Assembly: GCA_025526935.1 (NCBI GenBank)
Contig: JAHLKD010000073.1
Location: forward strand, 236,001 to 300,000
Length of the DNA stretch: 64,000 nt
DNA from: Cladochytrium replicatum
Taxonomy: Eukaryota > Chytridiomycota > Chytridiomycetes > Cladochytriales > Cladochytriaceae
Direction: 5' to 3'
The stretch's first letter is position 1. Each line of letters begins with the position of its first letter. The notes under the pieces are model-generated. The model was not told the origin of the DNA. It ran no database searches and saw only the letters and a program-made list of their open reading frames with translations. This document shows, piece by piece, positions 1 to 9,399 of this stretch. A program made the translations under genes and the position numbers.

Positions 1-764
1 GGCGCATCAATGACCTTGTGCAGGTGGATGATGTTGGGGTGCATCTTGAGCTTGGCGAGCATGGCAGCTTCCCTGCGCTGGGCAGCGAGCTGCAGGTCGT
101 CGAGACCGTCCTTGAACATGCACTTGACCGCGTAGCGGGTGCGACGGTACAAGTGCTCCGCGAGGAAGACCACGGCGAAAGAACCTGAGCCGATAATGTC
201 GAGAAGCTTCAAGTCGCCTTCAATTACGGTGCCGACGAGAGGCTGGGCACGGGCTGTCAAGTCCGCACCGTTGACAGCAGGGGGGTTGTGATTCTGCTGG
301 GGCACAGGGGCAACCGGTGCAGGAGCCGGAGCCGGAGCCGGAGCGACGTGCTGGTATTGGGCGTACTGGTGAGTAGGCTGGAGATGCGAATGGGCATAGG
401 TAGGCTGGTGTTGTTGCACCACCTCCTTTGATCGACGCTGATGACTTCTAGCAGTCGAGTGACGGGGGCTTTGTACAGGGGTCGCATTTGGCGAGTTCAG
501 AAAGCTGGTATTGTACAGCTGAGCGGTGTACTCCTGCTGCTGGAGCACGGCTTTCGCATGCAGATGGGCAGCGGCAGCGGCAGCAGAAGTGACGTTAGTA
601 GCAGGGCGTTTTGGTGGCGAGGCCCTGAATGAAGCGACCTGCTGAGCAGGGGAAGGGTTGACAGCGGTAGTGGCAGTTGTAGTAGTGGAGATAGACGAGA
701 CCGAGACACCCGAAGCAGACAAAACGACGCCCGGGTGGGTAGGAGAGTTTGGCGGCGAGGGCAT
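1..764 (-). CDS. Ser/Thr protein kinase of the Ran1/Ksp1 type, 5' part only
   Basis: One open frame runs from an ATG at 764 to the window edge, so the C-terminal part is missing. The first ~175 residues are low complexity, rich in Ser/Thr, Ala, Gln and Pro, with a Pro-Ala run. A kinase N-lobe follows: glycine-rich loop GSGSFAVVF, the ATP-anchoring lysine in YAVKCMFK, then HPNIIHLHKVID. The sequence after the lysine (FKDGLDD) resembles fungal Ran1/Pat1, Ksp1 and Sks1 kinases, which act in nutrient and meiosis signalling. The HRD and DFG motifs would lie outside the window, so activity cannot be judged. A second kinase of the same general type lies at 3023–4750 on the same strand. The start is the first in-frame ATG and is followed by a Pro/Ser-rich stretch. 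Confidence 0.85.
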   Translation of the reverse strand, partial: MPSPPNSPTHPGVVLSASGVSVSSISTTTTATTAVNPSPAQQVASFRASPPKRPATNVTSAAAAAAHLHAKAVLQQQEYTAQLYNTSFLNSPNATPVQSPRHSTARSHQRRSKEVVQQHQPTYAHSHLQPTHQYAQYQHVAPAPAPAPAPVAPVPQQNHNPPAVNGADLTARAQPLVGTVIEGDLKLLDIIGSGSFAVVFLAEHLYRRTRYAVKCMFKDGLDDLQLAAQRREAAMLAKLKMHPNIIHLHKVIDA

Positions 765-847
765 ATCTTCAGACAGCAAATTGTAGTGGTTGTGGTTTAG
801 GGCAGTTCCGACCGGCATGTATGTGGCAACAAAACAGACAGTACTGC

Positions 848-850
<3 letters not shown>

Positions 851-895
<45 letters not shown>

Positions 896-924
896 GTCAG
901 AGTCAGAGTCAGAGTCAGAGTCAG
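851..924. repeat. GA dinucleotide and TCAGAG hexamer microsatellite
   Basis: A perfect (GA)n run of about 40 bases at 851–890 is followed directly by about five and a half copies of TCAGAG at 891–924. It lies about 90 bp upstream of the kinase start codon at 764, so it is in that gene's promoter or 5' UTR. Length changes could affect expression, but that is inference. The rest of 765–1399 shows no gene. Confidence 0.95.
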
Positions 925-1399
925 ACGGGAATCCACAGACCACCAACCCACAGCCCCACCCAGCAACACACCCACCACCCTTAATGCTCGCAATACGTGC
1001 GTACGTACGGAATTCAACTCAATAATCGAACGCTCGTCCGCTCGGTGGCTGTGACCCTTTGACACTCCCAGAACGGCACTGCCACTCGATTCATATCCCC
1101 TTATCGGGGCAAGGCGTGGTCGCGTCACGATTACTTAATTTAGCTGTATCGACATCCAAGCATCACAGAAAAAACAAAGCAGCTGGCGACGACAATCACA
1201 GCTGTTGGAGGAAAAGACGGGAGGAAATAGGGATGGGGAGACCAGAGATCATTGAAAACGCAGACAAATCTCGTTGGCTGAAAAGGGTAGCAAATAACAA
1301 CAACGGGAGAGAGGGTTCACCTGAAAGCACTGAAAGTCTCGACACTGTGTTGTATCGGAAATGCCCTGAATGATGATGATGATACGCGTGAGAACATTT

Positions 1400-2250
1400 C
1401 CTCTCAAGAATATGTCTCAGAGATTTATTACCAACAATCTTCTTTGGCTCCCACGGCTCTTCCAAATATTTGATACCCGCCGCGCTGAGCTTAATGTGCG
1501 TCGCCGCGATAGCCCCCTCGACGTACTTGATCTAGCCATAACCAGCCTCACATTAGACAATTTCTTCTGCTCGCTTTCGCGACGCACGTCGTGTCGTTTT
1601 TTCACATCTGAAACACCAACGACCGCTGTCACACCGGGTTTCGGCAGCTACCAAGCTAGCGCGACCGCGCTTGTGGTCTTTCCCAAACGGTCCGAAACGT
1701 CCTTGGGTCGCTTCAGAACCTCGTTGTCGGAAGGAGTCAAGCCTGAATATACCATCGTGGTAAGAACCACCAGATCTTGTCGAAAAAAGCAAAGCTCTCT
1801 ATTCTTGAGGGCGTCGATCTGTTCGCTGACACCGTTACTGTACACGTCTGCGGTGCTTAAAACAAACGACAAGTAAGGCTTTGGACGTTTTCAAGTCAGA
1901 CTCTCGAACGTACTCGAAGAAGTTGATGCCCATGCATTGAGTGTCCCAGTGATGCCCATGCATTGAGTGTCCAGTCTATTTTGTTTGTATGAGTGACCAG
2001 AAGAGTAGAATTCTGTTTTTGGATTCGCTCTCACCTTGCCATTCCGGATCACCTGTTGAAAAGGGCAAATGCGGTAGGTTCGGTCACAAAATTTTCTGGA
2101 TAACTCAAGCATGTACTTACCAAAGCTCATGCATCCAACGCAGATCTATCCAAAAAGATTATAAACAAACTGTCGGTGGTGAACCAACCTTGGACACCTT
2201 GAGGCCAGTCTTGCCAAGGCGAACGTAAACTCTTCAGAGAGCTTGACTGT
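1400..2250 (-). pseudogene. Decayed aldo-keto reductase (voltage-gated K+ channel beta-subunit type)
   Basis: Fragments appear in family order on the minus strand. First comes YVRLGKTGLKVSK near 2235, then a good intron, then ICVGCMSFG, then GINFF. A second good intron gives the classical DTADVYSNGVSEQI near 1840. After VVLTTMVYSG the frame jumps directly to SDNEVLKR and AVALAW, so roughly 170 residues (central barrel strands, usual catalytic Lys and His) are missing. An in-frame TAG at about 1648 follows LAW, then KPGVTAVVGVS. A frameshift leads to the family's end, GIKYLEEPWEPKKIVGN, near 1430. A 26-bp tandem duplication sits at 1924–1975. Intact members are about 330–350 residues NADPH-dependent oxidoreductases. 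Surviving introns suggest a once-normal gene that decayed in place, not a retrocopy. Confidence 0.8.
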
Positions 2251-2550
2251 GATGCTCATGGTAACTTTTATGTGCAAACTGTGGTTTGTGTTGACGTAGA
2301 TCTGGTGGTACTTTCGCACGCATTTATTATCAGTTGGCATTTCTCACGCACAGGGGGACAATGACTGCCCGAAATGCCCACGGCACTGTCCACGTAAGCA
2401 GAAACCGCTACGCTTCCGACCCAGCAAGGATCACATTTTAAAAGCCTCGCTTATCGTACCCAACGTATTAATTATAGCCTCTGGATGTGTGATTGTGTCT
2501 GCATCATTTATTTGTTACGAAACTCAACCGCTACTTCTACATACTCAAGT

Positions 2551-2776
2551 TTGTTGTTCTTTTTTTTGGTTTGATGATCATCAATCATTCCATTTTGATA
2601 CAAGGAAGAAGAAGAGGAGACTGAATAAACAGATATTGATAATTGGCAGAACTAGTGCCAAGACTGTTGTTTTTTTTTAGTTTGATGTTCATCATCAATC
2701 ATTCCATTTTGCCACAAGGAAGAAAAGAGGAGACTGAAAGTACAGATATTGATAATTGGCAGAAAGAACTAGTGCT
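2551..2776. repeat. Imperfect tandem duplication, two copies of about 110 bp
   Basis: Copy one (about 2551–2660) and copy two (about 2664–2776) share a T-run, the string ATCAATCATTCCATTTTG, a purine-rich GGAAGAA block and GATATTGATAATTGGCAGAA. They differ by small indels and substitutions. No coding potential is visible. The rest of 2251–3022 holds no gene I can support. Confidence 0.85.
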
Positions 2777-3022
2777 TTCCAGTTTTTGTAGAGCCACGCG
2801 GGAAACAGAAGTCACGTCATCCAACACCAGAGATGGGAAAGATTGCACAAACCGTCAAGGTCATTCCATCGGTTCGTGAAGGGACTATCGTTCCTTCAGT
2901 AAAATAGTCGCAAACACCAAGAAAAGAGTGAAGAAATATAAAAAGTAGATACAATAGTCCAAAGCTACAACATACAAAGGTTCAACGTCGAAAGCGCATT
3001 CGCAGCAAGGTTGACAGTCATT

Positions 3023-4750
3023 TCATCGTGCCGTGACACCGACCGTGTATGGCGGGGACCGCCTTCCGATCTGGGATTCCTCGACAAGCAGACCTCGTAA
3101 AGCTACCACAGCGTCTCTGACGACTCTCCGATGCGGCGACAATACCGGCGACATGGGAGACGCCTTGCACTTTTCCGCCGCGGCAGCTGCTGAAGATACA
3201 CCAAGCGCCGGAGTCGGGGGCGGAGCCACCGGTCTTCCGCCGTGGAACGGCACAAACGCATGGAACCCAGAAACCTTGCTCGACAACGGCCGTGGCGACT
3301 CCCACCTCCACTCCTCGACCTCCTCGCTCTCCAACGCATCTTCCCAATCCGACGGGGGCTCCGTAAGCGCGAGCAACCCGACGGCATTGAAACCTTCCTC
3401 ATCACCTTCGTCTTCGACATCGTCGTGGACACGGCACGGCCAGAACGTTTTGGACCCTGCGACGACGTTGGACCTGACGAGTCCCCACTCGCGATCTTCG
3501 TCTTCCTCGTCCCGGTCGTCGTCGGGGACGAGTGAAGAATCGCGGAGGGAGGCCCAGAAGCACTCGCATTGCTCAACGCGGTTTTTCAGTCCTGCAACTC
3601 CGAGACGTCCCTCGACCCCCACGCGCATCGCATCGCCAAGCAGTCTTGCGCAGTCCCAACTGACACCAAAGCCGTCCACGAAAACGTTGACACCGCGCGC
3701 AATGTATTCCGCGTACGTCGGGTCCTCTGTGCTGGGAAGGTGCCAGGGATTCTTGAGCGTGAGGAGGTTGAAGAGGATCACACCGAGGGACCAGACGTCG
3801 TTAGCGAAAGGGTCGTATGAGGATGTTGGGAGTGTTTGCGGCGTTAGGAGACATTCTGGGGCCATGTAGCGGACGGAGCCGCATGAAAAGTCGGTTGCCC
3901 GGGTTGATGTTGTGGCGAGGCCAAAGTCGGTGAGTTTGAGGTGGAAGGTGTCGGGTGATGATCCGGATGAGATCAGAATGTTTTCGGGCTAAACGTGAGA
4001 GATGAGCGAATTGTGAGATCCATGCTCCAGAAAGGGTAGACCGCGAAGCGGTGAACAGACGCGAGCACCCATTTAGCCCATTAGCCATGAGAGCACCCAG
4101 TGCTCCTGGTATTGCCTGTCCTGGATGTTTGCACCCGCTTTTCCGTTTGTTTTCACGGCGCATCGCGCCGTATCCCTCTCTCGACGAGCCAGAGCCTGAA
4201 TCGCGTTCTTCATACCTTTAGATCACGATGAGCGACCCCCAACGCATGACAGTGTTCTACAGCGGCGAGAATCTGGGCAAACAGTCTTCTAACGACTAGG
4301 TCGCTGATCCTCTTGCCATTCCATGCGGCAATGACCTCAAACAAGTCAGTTTTGCATTCTTCCATAAGCAGACCGAAATGAAGATGGGTGTCGATGACAC
4401 GAACGAGTTTGACAATATTGGGATGGTTCTGTACACGAGAAGTGATTTCCGCTTCGGTTCTTTGAGCGTCGAGCTGAGAAGGGGACAGAGAATGTTTTGG
4501 GAGTAGTTTGAGAGCGAATGTAGAGTAAGGAGGCGAGGTAGATTTCACGCGGTAGACAGTAGCAAAGGAGCTGCAAGAGGGAAGAGTCAGGAGGTGTTGT
4601 GAGCTGAGAGAGTGGAGCCAACAGGACATACCCTGCGCCGAGGACGGACAAGATTCTGAGAGAGCCGCCGTCAATCGAGTCACCAGGGCAGAGAGACTGT
4701 TCGATCGTAAGCGAGTCATCCTCGAGGGAATGGGATATGGTGTGGTCCAT
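3023..4750 (-). CDS. Ser/Thr protein kinase, Ran1/Sks1-like
   Basis: Three exons (4750–4632, 4570–4216, 3988–3023) splice in phase to 479 residues. The kinase domain is complete: glycine loop GAGSFATVY (split by intron 1), FALKLLPK with the ATP-anchoring lysine, HRDLKPEN (split by intron 2), DFGLA, YMAPE and DVWSLGVILFNLLT. The stretch NPWHLPSTEDPTYAEY after subdomain IX is characteristic of the Ran1/Pat1–Ksp1–Sks1 group, which links nutrient state to growth and development in fungi. The C-terminal ~150 residues are acidic, Ser/Pro-rich and probably disordered. The ATG at 4750 is the first in frame. The long open frame on the opposite strand (3033–3869) is a codon-bias shadow. Confidence 0.9.
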
Positions 4751-5692
4751 TTGCACTGAATGGACCGGCAGTCAACAACACCGGATAGCACGTAATTAAA
4801 AGCACTGATTTACAGGTTTACAGGTGTACATCAACCACCAGTCAAGTCACATGCGGGCAGAGCATGTGACCCGAGTGGCAGCAGCAAAGTGATTGGTGGG
4901 TGCTGCATGGCTGTGTTGCATTGCTTTGCTTTGCCTCGTTGCTTTGCCTCATCACACCTGTTATTATTATTGGTATTATTATTATTGATGGCTATTGCGG
5001 ACAGGTCCCCCTTCGCCCTCGCCCAACCGAATCGATCGCATAAACCAAACTTGGTTTATCTTATTACTTGCTGCTCGATCGATCGAACATGCCTCCCCTT
5101 AGCCGACCCAAATACAGTCAGCATTATTGCTATCTGATAATCCCTTCCCCGTGAACAGGTCCAGATTCAACGACTCTTAACCGTCGGCATCAACGGGAAA
5201 GTCCACCCGTCCCCACCGCCGCGACCCACCCAAAGCTTAGGCGCAAGGTGAAGCTCGATGAGCCTACGAGAACTTGAACAAGGCATAACAAAACGCTATT
5301 AAGGTCGAAAGTATGTCGACATCCTGATTCCGATGGGCGCAGCTTTGTTGGCATGGATGTAGAGTTGGACACGTGCCAGTTGATGTGTGGGAAGAGGGGC
5401 GTTGTTGGATTGTTGGATGGGGCGAAAAGGTTTGTTTCGCAGAGGGAGGAGAGAGGGGGCACATGTTTTTGCTTGCTGGATCCTATGCCCATTTCATGTT
5501 TTTTTTCCGAATTGTCTATATTCTGGGGTTTTTTAAAGTAATCCATGGTGCTCTTCGCTGGTATCGTGGATTTTTTGCCGCATCTTTGTGCGTTTGCAAG
5601 ATCTTCCCCTTATTCCTTGGGCATCCAAATCTGACGTGCTTGTAACTTTTGTCCTCAAACAACGCGTTGCCACGTGCACCGCGTTTTCCACC
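4751..5692. other. Intergenic region without a supportable gene
   Basis: This stretch separates the divergent kinase (minus) and ankyrin gene (plus). It contains ATT-rich simple sequence near 4965–4990 and a GATC-rich patch near 5030 and 5075. Open frames here are short, overlap on both strands and show no recognisable domain. Presumably it holds both promoters. Confidence 0.6.
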
Positions 5693-6423
5693 ATGAGCCC
5701 CACAATCGAGGTAATTGAACTGTTCCTCATTATTAGCATGGAAGAAAGCATGTTGCAACTGTTCGATTCATCCTCAATGCATCCGCACCCATCCACTCAC
5801 CTTTCTTTAAAAAGGATCTTTTCAAAGGTAGTTTGGATTCCCCACCGAGGATCCCGGACCGCCCCCTAACCTATTCTATTCGCCAGCCATCAAGGCATCA
5901 AATTCGGATGAAGTCCGCGATATCCTTCTCGAAGATAAGACCCTGACATCGCAACGACACCGCGACCCGACCATCCGGTTCGAAGTGGAGGTCGAGCTTG
6001 ACGCATACAAGTTCCTTGGGGCGTACATTGGCGCAATGACGGCATTGCAGCTTGCGATATTGACGGGAAACGACTCGATTGCCAGGGATATTATCGAGAG
6101 AACGCTGAAGGACGATTTGGACTTGACGTTTGGGGTGAGGCGGAGAATGTGAACCGCATATGGGGTTGCTGATGGGTTCTCTCTTGAAAGGGCGGAAACA
6201 CGGCATTGCACTTGGGTAAGTTTGAAACCGAAGCGGGTGGTTTTTTGGGGCTGAATCTGGTTTGATGGTGATTTCAGCTACATTTGTGGGGGCAAAAGAT
6301 CTGGTGAAACTCTTGCTGGAAAGAGGAGCGAACCGTGCACTTAGGAATTCGAAAGGATTTGCGCCAGTGGATGTGGTTGACGACACTGACATGCGAGCAA
6401 CTTTCGAGACTGCAACTCAATAA
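5693..6423 (+). CDS. Small ankyrin-repeat protein
   Basis: The model starts with a short exon (5693–5710) followed by an intron ending at 5894, then exons separated by introns near 6132–6189 and 6216–6278. The product is about 150 residues. The ankyrin signature is clear: GGNTALHLATFVGAKDLVKL continuing into LLLERGANRTLRNSKG, and an upstream degenerate repeat with GAMTALQLAILTGND. Ankyrin repeats mediate protein–protein contacts; no catalytic domain is present. The start is the least certain part, since an upstream ATG and another acceptor at 5886 are possible. The 3' end abuts the broken end of the acireductone synthase remnant on the other strand. Confidence 0.7.
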
Positions 6424-6474
6424 ATAGTTCGTGTCCATTGTAAATAGAATACTGATCCTGAACATACTTACCTT

Positions 6475-6935
6475 TCATTGCACCAGATTCAAATCCTCCT
6501 CTCCACATGTAACCCTGTTTCAATCTACCATCTCAGCACTTTTGGGAGCAATGATCGTTGCTCAAAGTAGAAACCCTTCGGTGCAACCGATTAGGGTCCG
6601 CCGCCATCTGCCATCGATCGTTTCCGACAACGGAAGCAATAACCTCGCCTTCATCACCCTCGATGATCGGATCTACTCCAGCAAGTCCATCAATGACATC
6701 CTGATTTGCCTGAATTAAATCACAACAGTTATGATTTTCCAAACTGTGCAAAAAGGTTGCATTCTACCATTGCTCTCATAGCGTTCAAGTGTTGCTGGGT
6801 TTCAGGCTTGTCCAAGTTGTCCTGAAGTGGGAATCGACATTGCTCCAAGAATGGGAAAAGTACGTCATGGACGAACGAAACTGAAGTCCTCGTCCCCTCG
6901 ATGTTCAATACGACATACTTAATCTTTTTACAAAC
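6475..6935 (-). pseudogene. Acireductone synthase (enolase-phosphatase E1), 5' remnant
   Basis: Three consecutive exons with good splice signals survive. The first carries KYVVLNIEGT and SFVHDVLFPF, the second ANQDVIDGLAG and NDRWQMAADPN, the third GYMWRGGFESGAMKG followed by a consensus GTAAGT donor. These match the N-terminal half of the E1 enzyme of the methionine salvage pathway (about 230–250 residues when whole). No further exon follows: the donor opens into DNA ending at the ankyrin gene, so the C-terminal half is gone. The first Asp of the HAD-family DxEGT motif, the nucleophile in active enzymes, is Asn here. Both facts indicate an inactive relic. No start codon exon could be placed. 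Confidence 0.8.
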
Positions 6936-6989
6936 AGCAATTAGCCTTGCCTCGTGCAATACCAAGTCATCTTTCTAAGAAACGTTTGC

Positions 6990-7855
6990 TACTAACGCCA
7001 CTGGCACCAAGTGCAGCTTCGCCAAAGCTCTGATTACTGTCTCCGGACACAATCAGTTCAGAGGAATCACCCGATTGGTGATGAAAGAGACAGATCAGAA
7101 GAATCCAAGCTCGTTCGATGCCAGTGACGTTGTGCTGGAGGCAGCCAACCTCCGTACTGCCAGTGACAACCGTGCAAGGAAACTGGCACTCCTCTTCCTC
7201 TCTCGCATGACCATAGTTTTTATCCATATGGTTTTGTTTGGTAGAGGGAGTCCTAGTAACTTTAGATAATATCCTGAGTTGGGCGAGAACCGGCTCGATG
7301 TACAGCATGACCTTCGGTCTCTGTGAATAGTGGATAATAGCCGAAGAGAATGACTGGTACGTCTAATCTTCCTCTTTCAGCGTGCAGAGGCGCTGAGATG
7401 GTAGACTTCTTAAGTCACAGATTTGATCTTGAGAGATCTGATGATGTTTAGATGCATTCTGCTGGCCTCTCCGCAACGATCAAGATGGGATGGGTATCGA
7501 ACCCTATGCAACTCCTCGGCAGTCCGATATCATGATCGTCGCCGGAAATCTCACGAATAAGATGCCGCCCGTTGCTTTGAAGGCTGTACGATCAGATGCC
7601 CGAGCCTAGATGGGTTGTCTCCATGGGGAACCTGTGTGAGAATGGAAACCAGATGTAATTCAGGGTGCTGACGGGTGAAAACGTGGAGGCTACTACCACT
7701 ACTCTTACGCGGTAGCTCGAGCATGCAATCGTATGTTCCGGTGGATAATCTATATCCCTGGATGCCCACCTACGGCAGAAGCTTTGCTCGTACAGTTACA
7801 GAAAAAGATTCGCCGAGACAAGAGTAATCGCATGTGGTATGAATTTATAAAGCTG
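6990..7855 (+). pseudogene. Decayed duplicate of the adjacent NDUFS7 gene
   Basis: Pieces of the neighbouring NDUFS7 gene occur in order: [13 protein letters not shown] near 7100, ILSWARTGSMYSMTFGL near 7280, [19 protein letters not shown] near 7520–7565, [11 protein letters not shown] near 7710, and [13 protein letters not shown] to RMWYEF near 7750–7845. They lie in different frames and are broken by stops and indels. The exon 3 segment carrying the tandem cysteines of cluster N2 was not found. Divergence is substantial, so the duplication is not recent. It is head-to-tail with the intact gene 400 bp downstream. Confidence 0.85.
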
Positions 7856-8252
7856 GACAGCATTCCCTTGAGCTGCAGAGATGTTGTGTGTAAGGTATCA
7901 AAAGGGAGAAGCGTGAGAACCGGTGGTGATGGATGCTGTCAGCTTGTTTTGTTCATGCTCTTCTCCACAATCGATTTTTGTGAGAGGATGTTTGAATATA
8001 AAACCATTGTGCTAAGGATCTCATCAAATCAAGATCCATTCTCCATTCTTCATAGTCCTACCTTTTCAGATTCAAATCCTTGATCACGTGCTTCTCCTAT
8101 GGCTGCTTCTTCTGTGGGCCTTCGCGCGTTGCGATGTGAGTGAACACTGGAGGAAGGCACGTCGGAATCTTTTTCTCTTCTAATCGTCTCCGTCTTGTAG
8201 CGACGTAAGATTTTCGATTTGACGGTGCCGCTCAGTAGATCGTGCTCACCCC

Positions 8253-9229
8253 ATGCTCCTTTCCAGCTTGCCTTCTCGTGCTCTCACACTGACCACCCCA
8301 CTTCAGAATGCTCTTATTCCAGCCTCTCTCGCTGCCTCCCAGCAGACCCGTTCTATCACTCGCATTGTCATGAGTGACAAGAACTCGAAGAACCCCAGTT
8401 CATTTGACGCAACGGATGTAAAATTGCCGCCGGCGAACCCGTACAACTTGCCGAAGCCCGTCAACAACATCGCCGGTATGCTGGAATTTTTTTCAAGCCT
8501 GAGCGTGACGATGGTTGACGCTCAATTCGTTCAGAGGGTGTATTGACGACATTGGACGGTGTCCTTAACTGGGCTCGCACAAACTCCATCTGGCCCATGA
8601 CCTTTGGTCTTGGTGAGTTTACAGAAGCTGATGATTTTCAATCGCGCATCTAAATCGATTGTTTCAGCTTGCTGTGCCGTGGAGATGGTACCCTGAAGTT
8701 CGGTTGATCATTTTACTCCATGCTCACGTTATTTTGCAGATGCACATGGCCGCCTCTCGTTACGACCAAGATCGTATTGGGATTGTATTTCGTGCGTCTC
8801 CACGTCAATCGGATGTGATGATTGTTGCCGGTACTCTCACAAACAAAATGGCCCCTGCTCTTCGAAGAGTGTACGATCAAATGCCGGAACCTAGATGGGT
8901 GATTTCCATGGGCAGCTGTAAGCACTACCGCGTAGTTTCAAGTTAAATTTTGTTGTGTGAACAATGTCTTTAATTAGGCGCAAACGGCGGTGGTTACTAC
9001 CACTACTCATACTCCGTCGTTCGCGGCTGCGACCGTATTGTTCCGGTTGATATCTACGTCCCCGGTTGCCCGCCCACCGCAGAGGCATTGTTCTACGGTG
9101 TTTTGCAGCTCCAGAAGAAGATGCGTCGTGAGAAGGTCACTCGCATGTGGTGAGGGTTACAATTTGGCGAAAACGACGATCTAGTTCTGTATATTCATCC
9201 CTTCTTCCTTCTGCAGGTACCGAAAGTAG
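8253..9229 (+). CDS. NDUFS7: NADH:ubiquinone oxidoreductase 20-kDa subunit (PSST/NuoB), mitochondrial
   Basis: Six exons (8253–8475, 8535–8612, 8668–8687, 8740–8917, 8978–9149, 9217–9229) join in phase to 227 residues. The N terminus is Ser/Leu/Arg-rich and fits a mitochondrial targeting sequence. The conserved core is complete: MTFGLACCAVEMMH with the tandem cysteines of iron–sulfur cluster N2, [47 protein letters not shown] and [11 protein letters not shown] with the other ligands. This subunit sits in the Q module of complex I and passes electrons from N2 to ubiquinone in the matrix arm. Exon 3 is only 20 nt, and the last exon holds just the final three codons and stop. A decayed copy lies upstream. 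Confidence 0.97.
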
Positions 9230-9399
9230 ATTGTCTGGATTCCAATGGGCTGGAACGTTATACCACAAGGAGCTCACGGCTTCAAGGGCATTTGATTTCA
9301 GTCTGTTTAGTTTCATTTTGAACGAAAACAAGAATTATTTACTTCAATCTCCACATTCCAAGCTTTGGTTGACATAACTATATTGCACAAACATGTGTC

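Noticed and set aside
749-1128. ORFs on both strands through the GA and TCAGAG runs
   Set aside because: They encode only RE/SQ or SL/TL dipeptide runs from simple sequence.
3033-3869. 278-codon plus-strand ORF opposite the second kinase
   Set aside because: It lies antisense to the well-supported kinase C-lobe and is Ser/Pro-rich without a domain; GC-rich codon bias explains it.
7480-7510. tRNA-like GGTATCGAACCC string
   Set aside because: No cloverleaf could be formed, and the bases belong to the NDUFS7 relic. No other tRNA candidate was found by eye.
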